Source: JAVJST01 sp965229715
GTDB lineage: Bacteria > Pseudomonadota > Alphaproteobacteria > Rhodospirillales > Casp-alpha2
DNA length: 64,000 nt
Assembly (NCBI GenBank): GCA_965229715.1
Contig: CBDDJL010000002.1
Location: forward strand, 248,001-312,000
Direction: 5' to 3'
Both the position numbers and the translations under genes were made by a program. Positions 1-8,960 of this stretch are shown here, one piece after another; within the stretch, counting starts at the first letter, position 1; the number at the start of each line of letters is the position of its first letter. Under the pieces are notes generated by a model. The model was given only the letters and a program-made list of their open reading frames with translations, was not told the origin of the DNA and searched no databases.

Positions 1-114
1 ATTCTGCCGGCGCCACTATTTCGCTGGCTGTTCAATGCCTTGCTGCCGTTCCGCCATTCCGTGAGGGCCGCCGGTCAGACAACGGGTTCCGACAGCGGCA
101 TTACCGTTTCTTAG
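1..114 (+). CDS. 3' end of an unidentified plus-strand gene (partial)
   Basis: From base 1 an open frame runs 37 codons to a TAG at 112-114, so its end overlaps the last codons of convergent galE by 14 bases. It begins with a hydrophobic, aromatic-rich stretch (LPAPLFRWLFNALLPF) and ends in a polar tail, which would fit the C-terminus of a membrane or glycosyltransferase protein. The start lies outside the window, the piece is short, and no family is recognised. It may be a chance open frame. Confidence 0.3.
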   Translation: MLPAPLFRWLFNALLPFRHSVRAAGQTTGSDSGITVS

Positions 115-1087
115 CCGCCCACGCCCAAGCGTGGCCGATCTGATCGGCAAGTGAGTCGTACCTTGGTGCCCACCCCAAACGCTGCTTCGCATGCGCTGGG
201 TTGGCAACGAGCCGTGCCGGATCGCCATCCCGGCGCGACGAAGCGGCGACGGGAATGTCCTTCCCGGTCACTAGCCGCGCTGCCTCGACAATTTCCAACA
301 CCGAATAGCCACTTCCGTTGCCGAGATTGAAGGCCTCGGCAGACGAATTTTCTTTGCGCGTCAAAAGCTGTCGCAGGGCAAGTACGTGGGCTTCGGCCAA
401 ATCCGAGACGTGCACATAGTCTCGAAGGCACGTGCCATCCGGCGTGTCGTAATCGTCGCCATATACATGGACGGCGTCACGCTTGCCAGCCGCAACCTCG
501 AGAACGATCGGGATCAGGTGCGTCTCGGGATCGTGCGCCTCGCCGATCTCGCCATCCGGATCGGACCCGGCGGCATTGAAATAGCGTAGCGACACCGAAG
601 ACAATCCCCGGGACTCCGCGCGCTCGGACAGCATGCGTTCGACCGCAAGCTTTGTTTCGCCATAGGGGTTGGTTGGCGCCGTCGGATGGCGCTCCGGAAT
701 CGGAATCTGCTGCGGTTCGCCGTAAACAGCTGCAGTGCTCGAATAGACGAGTTTGTCGAGCCCTGCCGCCGCCATCGCATTGAGCAAATTCTCTGACGCC
801 TCGACGTTATGGAGATGATAGAGCACCGGTTCGGCCACCGACTCCGCGACGGAAATCTTGCCGGCGAAATGCAACACAGCCAGCGGCCGGTATTCTCTCA
901 ACGCCGCCGAAATTGCCTCGGGATCGAGCAGGCTGGCCTCGACTATCGGACCCCATTGAACGGCCGAGCGATGTCCTTGCGAAAAATCATCGAAGGTGAC
1001 GGGCACAAATCCCGCGCTCGCCAGAGCTTTGCAAGCGTGGCTACCGATGAACCCCGCACCGCCGGTAACAAGAACGGTATCGGCCAT
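101..1087 (-). CDS. galE: UDP-glucose 4-epimerase
   Basis: Extended short-chain dehydrogenase/reductase of 328 residues, the usual GalE length. The NAD-binding GGAGFIGSH motif is at about residues 9-17, the catalytic Ser/Thr lies in YSSTAAVYG (115-123), and the Tyr-x3-Lys pair is Y142/K146 in PYGETK. The family interconverts UDP-glucose and UDP-galactose, and some members also accept UDP-GlcNAc/GalNAc. It lies 8 bases after the nucleotide-sugar dehydrogenase gene on the same strand, so the two are probably co-transcribed and supply precursors for the adjacent polysaccharide cluster. The ATG at 1087 places the Rossmann motif normally. Whether it prefers hexoses or N-acetylhexosamines cannot be read from sequence alone. 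Confidence 0.93.
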   Translation of the reverse strand: MADTVLVTGGAGFIGSHACKALASAGFVPVTFDDFSQGHRSAVQWGPIVEASLLDPEAISAALREYRPLAVLHFAGKISVAESVAEPVLYHLHNVEASENLLNAMAAAGLDKLVYSSTAAVYGEPQQIPIPERHPTAPTNPYGETKLAVERMLSERAESRGLSSVSLRYFNAAGSDPDGEIGEAHDPETHLIPIVLEVAAGKRDAVHVYGDDYDTPDGTCLRDYVHVSDLAEAHVLALRQLLTRKENSSAEAFNLGNGSGYSVLEIVEAARLVTGKDIPVAASSRRDGDPARLVANPAHAKQRLGWAPRYDSLADQIGHAWAWAAKKR

Positions 1088-1095
1088 GGCAAATC

Positions 1096-2373
1096 CTAGA
1101 GACGCCAGTGCGTGACGCCATCCGGCTTGGCGTCACGGTCCAGCATGCTGCGAACATCCGCGACCACCCCGGTGCCGTCTTTCAGTAAGGCCGTAACACC
1201 GGCCCATCCCCCGTCAACGAAGCAGCGATGCGGTACCGCGACGACGACCGCATCCGCCGGTTTCATGGCGTCCTGGTCGATTAGCTCGATTCCATATTCA
1301 TTGCGGACCTGATCGGGATCCGCCTCCGGGTCGGCAACCCGCACATCGATACCGTTCTCCTTCAGGCCGCTCACGAGATCGACCACCTTCGTATTGCGAA
1401 CGTCGGGTATGTTTTCCTTGAACGTAAAACCCAGAATGTTCACCGTCTTGCCGGCAGCACCGCCGATGAGCGCAACAACCCGGGCCGAAATGTAACGGCC
1501 TATCGAGTCATTTGTCTCACGACCGGCGAGAATGACCTGAGGATGAATGCCCGCTTTTTCGGCACGGTGCGTCAGGTAAAACGGATCGACGCCGATGCAG
1601 TGGCCCCCGACGAGACCCGGTGAAAACGGCAGAAAATTCCATTTAGTCGAAGCCGCGGCCAGTACATCGCCTGTATCGATGCCCAATCTATCGAAAATCA
1701 GGGCGAGTTCGTTCATGAAAGCGATGTTCAGGTCGCGTTGGGTATTCTCGATAACCTTGGCCGCTTCCGCCGTTCGAATATCCGGCGCCCGGTGGATGCC
1801 GGCCGTTACGACGGATGCGTAAACCGCCGATACGACATCCAGCGCCTCTTGATCCGTGCCCGAGACGACCTTCGTGATGCTCTCGAAGCGATGAGTCTTG
1901 TCGCCGGGATTAATCCGCTCCGGCGAGTACCCGACCGAAAAATCACGCCCTAATTTGAGGCCCGACTCCCTCTCCAAAACCGGCACGCAATCTTCCTCGG
2001 TAGCGCCCGGATAGACCGTCGATTCATAGACGACGATATCGCCCGGCTTCAGGACCGAACCGACGGTCCGGCTCGCCGCCAACAATGCGGCCAGGTCAGG
2101 CTGATTGGCGTCATCGATCGGCGTAGGGACCGTGACAACATGAAAATCCGCCTCGGCGATCCGGGCCGGATCGTCGGTCAGTGTGAGATTGGCAGCCTGC
2201 AACTCGGAACATGAAATTTCGTGGGTTCGATCATAGCCATCGCGAAGCTCATCGAGGCGCGATGAGTCAATGTCGAATGCAATGACGGGTTCCCCGTTGC
2301 GGGCAAATGCAACGGCAACCGGCAATCCGACGTAGCCCAAGCCGATAACGGATACTCGCCTCTTGATCGTCAT
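1096..2373 (-). CDS. UDP-N-acetylhexosamine 6-dehydrogenase (TviB/WbpO/WbpA type)
   Basis: Nucleotide-sugar dehydrogenase of 425 residues that oxidises the C6 hydroxyl of a UDP-sugar to a carboxylate with two NAD+. The N-terminal Rossmann motif GLGYVG is at residues 11-16, the central YSPERINPGD segment at about 149-158, and the catalytic Cys259 lies in GGHCIGVDPFY. YSPERINPGD is characteristic of the UDP-GlcNAc/GalNAc branch rather than of UDP-glucose dehydrogenase. The product would be a UDP-HexNAc uronic acid for O-antigen or capsule. The gene is first in a minus-strand pair with galE and is divergent from the plus-strand polysaccharide genes. The exact epimer used (GlcNAc, GalNAc or ManNAc) is not determined. 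Confidence 0.9.
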   Translation of the reverse strand: MTIKRRVSVIGLGYVGLPVAVAFARNGEPVIAFDIDSSRLDELRDGYDRTHEISCSELQAANLTLTDDPARIAEADFHVVTVPTPIDDANQPDLAALLAASRTVGSVLKPGDIVVYESTVYPGATEEDCVPVLERESGLKLGRDFSVGYSPERINPGDKTHRFESITKVVSGTDQEALDVVSAVYASVVTAGIHRAPDIRTAEAAKVIENTQRDLNIAFMNELALIFDRLGIDTGDVLAAASTKWNFLPFSPGLVGGHCIGVDPFYLTHRAEKAGIHPQVILAGRETNDSIGRYISARVVALIGGAAGKTVNILGFTFKENIPDVRNTKVVDLVSGLKENGIDVRVADPEADPDQVRNEYGIELIDQDAMKPADAVVVAVPHRCFVDGGWAGVTALLKDGTGVVADVRSMLDRDAKPDGVTHWRL

Positions 2374-2496
2374 TCCAATTTGACCTGCCTCATGATCGGA
2401 AAGTGCCTTGGTTTAAGCGAAATAACGCGGCGTGCCAAGCCACGCCCCAGACCGTTTGCAGGTTTTCAGCATCGCTCCTGCGAAGTATAGAAAGGC

Positions 2497-3501
2497 ATGC
2501 CGTTTCAAGATCTCGCCCTTCCTGCCGCAGCTTCGTTCCTTGTTGTCTTAATTGGCCTTTGGCCGTTGACCAGGTTGCTGCGCCGGCGAAACGTGCTCGA
2601 TATTCCTGTCGACCGCTCAAGTCATTCGACCCCGACGCCGAAGGGCGCGGGCTTGTTGATCGTGCCGACCGTGATCGGCGCGTGGTTTCTCTCGGTTTCA
2701 TCGACATCGGGATCGGTTGATCTGACGACCATGACAATCGGCGCCGGCGCCGGTGCGTTGCTTGTGGTCTCCTGGATTGACGATGTTCGAAATCTTCCGC
2801 CGCTGCTGCGGCTTTCGCTCCACTTTGCATGTGCAATCGCCGGATGTCTCGTTATTCCCGGCGATGACTTTATCCTGCAGGGAATTGCTCCGCCGATGCT
2901 CGACCGGGCAGTCACCGTCCTGATCTGGGTTTGGTTCATCAACCTGTTCAATTTCATGGATGGGATCGACGGTATTTCGGCTATTGAGACATTGGTGATT
3001 GGTGGTGGCCTGGCCGCCCTTGCCACGCTTGCGGTTACCCTACCCGACCATCTTGCCTTACTCTCCGTCATCCTTGTCGGGGCGATGATGGGGTTCCTCC
3101 CTTGGAACTGGCATCCGGCACGGATTTTTCTGGGTGATTCCGGCAGCGCGCCGGTCGGCTTTTTGCTGGGGTGGCTGCTGATCAGTCTTGCGGCGGCGGG
3201 CGAGTGGGCGATTGCCCTGATCCTCCCCGCCTACTACCTCACGGACTCCGGTCTAACCCTCTCGAGGCGATTGCTTCGCGGTGAAAAGATCTGGCGGGCG
3301 CACCGTGAGCACGCTTATCAACACGCCGCAGCCATGGTCGGACACGCGCGTGTTAGCATTTACGTCGCCATTGCCGGCCTGCTGTTCATCGCAATTGCAG
3401 CTGGCGTCGCGACGACAAAACCCTTTATCGCGCTTGTCCTGACCGCCATCGTGGCTGCCGGTTTCATGTTCATCCTCAACAGGCTTGCACAGAAACGGTA
3501 A
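2497..3501 (+). CDS. polyprenyl-phosphate HexNAc-1-phosphate transferase (WecA/WbpL-like, MraY family)
   Basis: Integral membrane protein of 334 residues with about ten hydrophobic segments. It shows the MraY/WecA family landmarks: DRSSHSTPTPKG (39-50), the Mg-binding pair D95-D96 in SWIDDVRN, NFMDGIDG (152-159), FLGDSGS, and a C-terminal His-rich loop RAHREHAYQH. The family moves a sugar-1-phosphate from a UDP-sugar to undecaprenyl phosphate at the inner membrane and so starts O-antigen units. The RSSH-containing loop resembles the WbpL/WbcO subgroup, which uses UDP-QuiNAc or UDP-FucNAc; that would match the WbpM-like gene two positions downstream (inference). It is divergent from the dehydrogenase across about 120 bases that hold no recognisable gene. 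Confidence 0.9.
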   Translation: MPFQDLALPAAASFLVVLIGLWPLTRLLRRRNVLDIPVDRSSHSTPTPKGAGLLIVPTVIGAWFLSVSSTSGSVDLTTMTIGAGAGALLVVSWIDDVRNLPPLLRLSLHFACAIAGCLVIPGDDFILQGIAPPMLDRAVTVLIWVWFINLFNFMDGIDGISAIETLVIGGGLAALATLAVTLPDHLALLSVILVGAMMGFLPWNWHPARIFLGDSGSAPVGFLLGWLLISLAAAGEWAIALILPAYYLTDSGLTLSRRLLRGEKIWRAHREHAYQHAAAMVGHARVSIYVAIAGLLFIAIAAGVATTKPFIALVLTAIVAAGFMFILNRLAQKR

Positions 3502-3571
3502 ATCCTGATGGCATTCCAGCGTTTCGCGATGCTACAAGGCGACGCCCACAGAGACACCGTGCACGGAACAG

Positions 3572-4831
3572 ATGCAGGACAGCCCTAAGACGCCTCCGGC
3601 GCCGGCCGGTATTGAGAAGACCGCCGCCGGCCTCATCGGTCTTGCACCCGCTCTGATTTTTGTCGGGCGGGCACCTCTGGCGGTCGCTGCAATTCTTGCT
3701 CTTGTACTGATTGTCGCATCGCCATCGCGCGGTGCTTGCCTGAAATCTGCCAGGTCCGTCGTTTTTTCCGGCCTCGGATTGTCTTGCGCCGTCTTGTTCG
3801 TGCTTTGGCTGCCAAGTGTTGTCGACTCACCTCATCCGGACCGGTCTTTTCTTACTGTCGTTCGTAGTGCCCTGTTCGTCGTTGCGGCACTCCCATTGTG
3901 GGCGTTTCTTCGGCTACAAGAGGGCCACACTGAAATCGCGTTGAAGGTTTTGGTCATAAGCGGGCTGATTCTCTCACTTGTCGCGTGCGTAGCGATTACC
4001 TGGTGGCCGCAACTCTACAACATCACGCATCTGCGTAATCCTGAACCGCTCGATGCGGCACTCGCATATAAGCAAACAGGATCGACGGCGGTTTTGGTCA
4101 TCCCCTTGACCATTTTTGCGGCATTCCGCTACGCCGGGAAGTGGCGCGGTGTGGCAATTCTAGCGACCGTCGCCTTGGCATCGGTCATCTGGTTGACAGG
4201 CAGCCGGGCCGGCATGATCGGCCTTATCGCCACAGGCATTGTGGTTGCTGGCATTTTGATTTTCCGACACAGGCGCATTGCACTGGGTGCAGCAACCGCC
4301 GTGCTTGGCGCCGCGATCCTGATCGGCGCCGTTGTCTGGAACGCGGGCGAACGGGCCGGTACACCGCCGGATGATGCGGTCGTCTATCTGCCCAACTGGA
4401 CCGTCGATTGGCACAGACAAACGATCTGGTACACGGCCTGGGAGAAAAGCGCCGATCACCGGCTGTTCGGCGTCGGCGTCAATGCGATCAATTTCTTGCC
4501 GGGAGCCCAAGAGACCATCGGCAATTCGAACAACAAGGTCCTGGCGCATCATCCGCACAACTGGCTTATCGAGGTTGCCGCGGAAACAGGCGTCATTTCC
4601 GCCACTTGGATGATGGGTATTCTCCTGATCATATCATGTCGACTATGGCGATTGAACGGTCCGAGGAAAGATGCGGCATTGGCTGCATCGGCCATCTGGA
4701 CCGGCTATTGGATCTCAGGCCTGTTCAATTTCTCATACTGGTCATCGTGGTGGATGGTGTCGTTCTACATCTGTTTTGCGATTGCGCTCGCAGCCTCAAG
4801 GGAAGATAGCAAGGCACGAAACGCCGCTTGA
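3572..4831 (+). CDS. O-antigen ligase / polymerase-like membrane protein (Wzy_C family)
   Basis: Protein of 419 residues with about ten to twelve transmembrane segments and a large periplasmic loop in its C-terminal half. The loop contains NWTVDWHRQTIWYTAWE and HHPHNWLIEVAAETG, which are typical of the O-antigen ligase (WaaL) and O-antigen polymerase (Wzy) superfamily; H-x3-W-L-E in the second half is a common landmark. It would either join polymer repeat units or attach the polymer to lipid A-core in the periplasm. These activities cannot be told apart from sequence. The start is the ATG at 3572, 71 bases after the transferase gene, and the WbpM-like gene starts 10-46 bases downstream. Confidence 0.82.
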   Translation: MQDSPKTPPAPAGIEKTAAGLIGLAPALIFVGRAPLAVAAILALVLIVASPSRGACLKSARSVVFSGLGLSCAVLFVLWLPSVVDSPHPDRSFLTVVRSALFVVAALPLWAFLRLQEGHTEIALKVLVISGLILSLVACVAITWWPQLYNITHLRNPEPLDAALAYKQTGSTAVLVIPLTIFAAFRYAGKWRGVAILATVALASVIWLTGSRAGMIGLIATGIVVAGILIFRHRRIALGAATAVLGAAILIGAVVWNAGERAGTPPDDAVVYLPNWTVDWHRQTIWYTAWEKSADHRLFGVGVNAINFLPGAQETIGNSNNKVLAHHPHNWLIEVAAETGVISATWMMGILLIISCRLWRLNGPRKDAALAASAIWTGYWISGLFNFSYWSSWWMVSFYICFAIALAASREDSKARNAA

Positions 4832-4876
4832 CGACAACGAGTGTGGCGTCCCGATGCGCCCGTGATAAAAGACATT

Positions 4877-6820
4877 ATGAAGCGCCGCGCCCAGATTGCC
4901 TACGTCCACGACCTCGCGATGACCGCGCTCTCATTCGCGATTGCGCTCTATTTGCGGCTGGGCGACAGCATCACCTGGTACGTCGATCAGTATCTCTGGA
5001 TCGGCTGCGGTCTGATGACCGCCATCGGCGCCGTTGTCTACTGGTTCTCAGGGCTTTATCGGGGCATCTGGCGCTACGCGTCCATGCGGGACCTGACGGC
5101 GATCGCCAAGTCGGTCACGCTCGTCATGCTGATCTTCGTCGTCGTCATGTTCTTCTGGATCCGATTGGAGTTCTTGCCCCGCTCGGTCCCGGTCATCAAC
5201 TGGTTCATCCTGATGGCCCTTCTGGGCGGACCGCGTCTCGCCTATCGGCTGTTCAAGGACCGTCAGCTCGGCATCAGCCGCGAAGACCGCCGCTTCAATC
5301 GCATTCCGGTCGTCCTTGTCGGCGCCGGCGACGGGGCCGAGTTGTTTATCCGCGGGCTTGAGCGAACCCCCAACAGGCCCTACCGGGTCGTCGGTATCAT
5401 TGCAGAGCGTGCCGACCGCGTGGGCCAGCAAATTCACGGGATTCGGGTTGTCGGTCATGTCGGCGATCTTGATTCAGCATTTCGCGCCAGCGAAATCGCA
5501 AGAGCACATCCGCAACGTCTGATTCTGACCAAGGACGCTTTTGACGGATCGATCATCCGAGACGTCTTCGATGCGGCAACCGAGCGTGGCATGACGGTCG
5601 CACGTATTCCCCGTATCACCGATCTCCGGTCCGGCGACGCCGACCGGCTGGAGACCCGCCCCATCGATGTCGAGGATCTTCTCGGCCGTCCACAGACGCC
5701 GCTCGATCGCAATGCCATGCGGCGCCTGGTCGAAGGTCGCCGGGTCATGGTCACCGGCGCCGGCGGCAGCATCGGCCGCGAGCTGGTGCGCCAGATTGCG
5801 GAGCTTTCGCCGACCGCCATCGCCCTTCTCGACAGCTCCGAGTACGCGCTCTACGAGATCGACCAGGAGATGGCGACGGCATTCTCGAGCATTACCCGTG
5901 TCGCAATGATCGCCGACGTGCGTGACCCGTCCCGTATCGAAGCGTGTTTTAATGCGTACGAACCGGAGATCGTGTTCCACGCAGCAGCCCTCAAACACGT
6001 ACCGCTGGTCGAGGCAAACCCGTGCGAAGGCGTGCTGACCAACGTCTTCGGCACGGTCAACGTCGCCGATGCCTGTCGGGCACACAACGTTGTCACGATG
6101 GTCCAGATATCGACCGACAAGGCCGTCAATCCGACCAACGTCATGGGCATGACCAAGCGGGTCGCCGAGCAATATTGCCAGGCGCTCGATCTCGACGACC
6201 CCGAAGACCGCCGCACCAACTTCGTGACCGTCCGGTTCGGCAACGTGCTCGGCTCGACCGGGTCGGTCATACCGCTGTTCCAGAAGCAGTTGACCAAAGG
6301 CGGGCCTCTGACGGTGACGCACCCGGACATGGAGCGCTACTTCATGACCATCCGGGAAGCCGTCGAACTGGTGCTGATGGCCTCTGCCACGGCAACGGCT
6401 TCGCCGGTCGAGGACGGCCGCATCTTCGTTCTCGACATGGGTAAGCCCGTTCGCATTATCGATCTCGCAGAACAGATGATCCGGCTCGCGGGATATGAGC
6501 CTGACCATGACATCCGAATCGAGATCACCGGATGCCGGCCAGGCGAGAAGCTGTTCGAGGAAATTTTTCACGAATCCGAGGCACTTGTTCCCGCCGGAGC
6601 ACCGGGTTTGCTCTTGGCGTCACCCCGCAGCGTCACGATCGACTACCTCAGCGATCAACTCGCCGTACTTCGCAACATGTGCATTGCAGGGGATGCTGAC
6701 GGTGCCGTTCAGCGCCTGGAACAACTCGTTCCCGAAAACCAGCGAGCGGCCTCAAGGCGTGCAGAGGATCCCGGCGAGGCGACGCGGGACACGTCCAGAG
6801 CTGCCGCAACGCAATCATGA
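4877..6820 (+). CDS. UDP-HexNAc 4,6-dehydratase, membrane-bound (WbpM/FlaA1/CapD family)
   Basis: Large two-part protein of about 647 residues: four N-terminal membrane segments, a CoA-binding-like Rossmann region, then the catalytic SDR domain. The SDR domain shows VTGAGGSIGREL, HAAALKHVPLVE, and STDKAVNPTNVMGMTKR. In the last motif Met replaces the usual catalytic Tyr before the Lys, which is normal for the WbpM/PglF group. These enzymes make UDP-4-keto-6-deoxy-GlcNAc, the precursor of QuiNAc, FucNAc or bacillosamine. An in-frame GTG at 4841, a GTG at 4862 and the ATG at 4877 are all possible starts; I chose the ATG because conserved sequence begins there. It overlaps the next gene by 4 bases. 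Confidence 0.92.
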   Translation: MKRRAQIAYVHDLAMTALSFAIALYLRLGDSITWYVDQYLWIGCGLMTAIGAVVYWFSGLYRGIWRYASMRDLTAIAKSVTLVMLIFVVVMFFWIRLEFLPRSVPVINWFILMALLGGPRLAYRLFKDRQLGISREDRRFNRIPVVLVGAGDGAELFIRGLERTPNRPYRVVGIIAERADRVGQQIHGIRVVGHVGDLDSAFRASEIARAHPQRLILTKDAFDGSIIRDVFDAATERGMTVARIPRITDLRSGDADRLETRPIDVEDLLGRPQTPLDRNAMRRLVEGRRVMVTGAGGSIGRELVRQIAELSPTAIALLDSSEYALYEIDQEMATAFSSITRVAMIADVRDPSRIEACFNAYEPEIVFHAAALKHVPLVEANPCEGVLTNVFGTVNVADACRAHNVVTMVQISTDKAVNPTNVMGMTKRVAEQYCQALDLDDPEDRRTNFVTVRFGNVLGSTGSVIPLFQKQLTKGGPLTVTHPDMERYFMTIREAVELVLMASATATASPVEDGRIFVLDMGKPVRIIDLAEQMIRLAGYEPDHDIRIEITGCRPGEKLFEEIFHESEALVPAGAPGLLLASPRSVTIDYLSDQLAVLRNMCIAGDADGAVQRLEQLVPENQRAASRRAEDPGEATRDTSRAAATQS

Positions 6821-8076
6821 CAGATTCGCCCGTCTGCCGGTCCTGCGACGCCGTGCTTTCCAGGGTCTTCGTCGACCTCGGCCTGCACCCGTCTGCCAAT
6901 CACCTGATCCCGCTCGATCGGCTGGACATGACGGAGCCGCGTTACCCGCTCAGAGTTTACGTATGCGAGCAGTGTTTGCTGGTGCAAATCACCGGCGATC
7001 ATGACGCCGGCGATATTTTCACCGAAGACTACCTCTATTTCGCATCCTATTCACTGGGCTGGGTCGCCCACGCCAGGGCCTACGTTCACAACGTCGCCGG
7101 CCGCTTCGGCCTTGATGGTTCCTCGCTCATGGTCGAGGTCGCGTCCAACGACGGGTATCTGTTGCAGCACGCGGTCGAGCTCGGCATTCCGTGCCTGGGA
7201 ATCGATCCGGCCGGCGGATGCGCCGACGCCGCAGCGGAGAAAGGCGTCGAAACGCTCGTCGATTTCTTTGGCTCCGACACCGCCCGACGCGTGGTCGGGT
7301 CGCATGGCCAGGCCGATCTGATCTGCGGCAATAACGTGCTCGCGCACGTCCCGCCGCTCAATGATTTCGTCGCCGGCTTTCCCGTGTTGCTCAAGCCGGA
7401 TGGCGTTCTGACGATGGAGTTCCCGCACCTGCAGAAATTGATCGAGAACTGCCAGTTCGACACCGTCTACGACGAGCATTATTCCTACTTCTCGCTCGCG
7501 GCCGCCAAAACGCTATTCGAACGGCACGGCCTCCGCGTGTTCGATGTCGAACAGTTACCCACCCATGGCGGATCGCTTCGTGTTTATGCCTGTCATGTCG
7601 ACAGCGCACGACATGCCGAACAAGCGGCCGTCGGCGCCGTACTCGCCGGCGAACGCGATGCTGGGCTACTGGATCCTGCGTCCTATGACGGCTTTCAGGC
7701 GGAGGTCGATCGCATCATCGCTTCGTTCGAGCGGTTCCTCGCCGATGAACGCGCGGCCGGCCGGAAAGTCTGCGGTTTCGGAGCCGCCGCCAAGGGGAAT
7801 ACCTTTCTCAATACCTACGGCGCCGGGCCCGATACGTTCGCGTTCGTGTGCGACGATACGCCGGCGAAACAGGGCCGTCATCTGCCCGGCAGTCGCATTC
7901 CCGTCGTGTCGTCGGATGTTCTTTCAGTCGAGAAGCCGGACACCGTCGTCATTTTGCCGTGGAACGTCGCGCCCGAAATCGTCCGGCGAAACGCGCATGT
8001 CTTCGACTGGGGTGGCCGGTTTGTGACGTTCGTACCCGATGTCCGTGTCTATCAGGCGCTTGAGGACGTAGCATGA
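6817..8076 (+). CDS. sugar C-methyltransferase, zinc-binding, SAM-dependent (TylC3/NovU-like)
   Basis: Protein of 419 residues in the three-domain layout of deoxysugar C-methyltransferases. The N-terminal zinc site is C7-x2-C10 with C50-x2-C53. The SAM-binding motif VEVASNDGYL is at about 107-116, a YDEHYSYFS segment follows, and the C-terminal domain carries FGAAAKGNTFLN. Characterised relatives methylate C3 of dTDP-4-keto-deoxysugars to give branched sugars. The gene overlaps the upstream dehydratase (ATGA) and the downstream reductase (ATGA), so all are probably co-translated. Together with rfbA, rfbB and rfbC this points to a C-methylated deoxyhexose in the surface polymer (inference). 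The exact substrate is unknown. Confidence 0.88.
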   Translation: MTDSPVCRSCDAVLSRVFVDLGLHPSANHLIPLDRLDMTEPRYPLRVYVCEQCLLVQITGDHDAGDIFTEDYLYFASYSLGWVAHARAYVHNVAGRFGLDGSSLMVEVASNDGYLLQHAVELGIPCLGIDPAGGCADAAAEKGVETLVDFFGSDTARRVVGSHGQADLICGNNVLAHVPPLNDFVAGFPVLLKPDGVLTMEFPHLQKLIENCQFDTVYDEHYSYFSLAAAKTLFERHGLRVFDVEQLPTHGGSLRVYACHVDSARHAEQAAVGAVLAGERDAGLLDPASYDGFQAEVDRIIASFERFLADERAAGRKVCGFGAAAKGNTFLNTYGAGPDTFAFVCDDTPAKQGRHLPGSRIPVVSSDVLSVEKPDTVVILPWNVAPEIVRRNAHVFDWGGRFVTFVPDVRVYQALEDVA

Positions 8077-8960
8077 GCGGGTTTCTGATCACCGGCGCGA
8101 CGAGCTACCTTGGCGAAAAACTGGTGCAGCGGTTGACGCAGTCGGGCCAACCGGTTCACGTCATTGCGCGCCCGACGTCGGATGCACGAAAGTTTGCAGG
8201 AATGCGGACGCCACCAACCATTCACGTCCACGACGGCTCGACGGAACAGCTCTGTGAGATCGTTGCCGGGATCGGCCCAATATCGGTGTGTCATCTTGCC
8301 AGCATGTATCGACGGACCCACGAGGCGGAGGACGTTCAGCCGATCATGGAGTCGATCGTCACGTTCGGCACCCAGCTGGTCGAGGCCATGTATCGTGCCA
8401 AGGCACGCCATCTCGTCACGCTGGGATCGTACTTCCAGTTCTACGGAAGCGACAGCCAGTCCGTCAATTTTTATGCCGCCGCCAAAAGCGCGTTCGACGC
8501 AATGCTCGATTATTACATGGATGCCCACGGCCTCCGCGTCGCACGCCTGATCCTGTTCGATGTCTACGGCGAGGATGATCCGCGGATCAAACTGATGACG
8601 GCGATCCGCAATGCGGTCCGGGACGGCCGTGCCGCCGATCTGACGGCGACCAGCCCGGGAATGAGTTTGGTTCATGTCGACGATGTCGTCGGCGCGATCG
8701 TCCATGCCGTCGAGAACAACGTCGAAGGTGGCCCGTTTGCCGTCAACGCGGATGAGATCGTAACCGCCGAAGAGGTTGTCGACGCGTTCGAGACGGAAAC
8801 AGGATTGACGGTCAAGCGCAACCGGAGCGCCTTCGAACTCCCGGATCGTCACCCCGACTCCCCGTGGTCGGGACCGAGGCTGCCCGGATGGGAGCCGAAG
8901 ATCGGTCTCCGGGACGGCGTTCGCCGCATGCTGCGTGCGGGGGCTTCCGATGAGACGTGA
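8073..8960 (+). CDS. NAD(P)-dependent SDR epimerase/reductase, probable dTDP-4-keto-sugar reductase
   Basis: Extended SDR protein of 295 residues with nucleotide-binding GATSYLG at 8-14, an active-site LGSYFQFYG region around 117-125 and the Tyr-x3-Lys pair Y134/K138. It sits between a sugar C-methyltransferase and rfbC, with 4-base overlap upstream and 11-base overlap downstream. It does not look like RfbD, which has a different N-terminus, and no rfbD is present in the cluster. Position and family suggest that it reduces the C4 ketone left after dehydration, methylation and epimerisation. That role is inferred; an epimerase role is also possible. Confidence 0.75.
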   Translation: MSGFLITGATSYLGEKLVQRLTQSGQPVHVIARPTSDARKFAGMRTPPTIHVHDGSTEQLCEIVAGIGPISVCHLASMYRRTHEAEDVQPIMESIVTFGTQLVEAMYRAKARHLVTLGSYFQFYGSDSQSVNFYAAAKSAFDAMLDYYMDAHGLRVARLILFDVYGEDDPRIKLMTAIRNAVRDGRAADLTATSPGMSLVHVDDVVGAIVHAVENNVEGGPFAVNADEIVTAEEVVDAFETETGLTVKRNRSAFELPDRHPDSPWSGPRLPGWEPKIGLRDGVRRMLRAGASDET

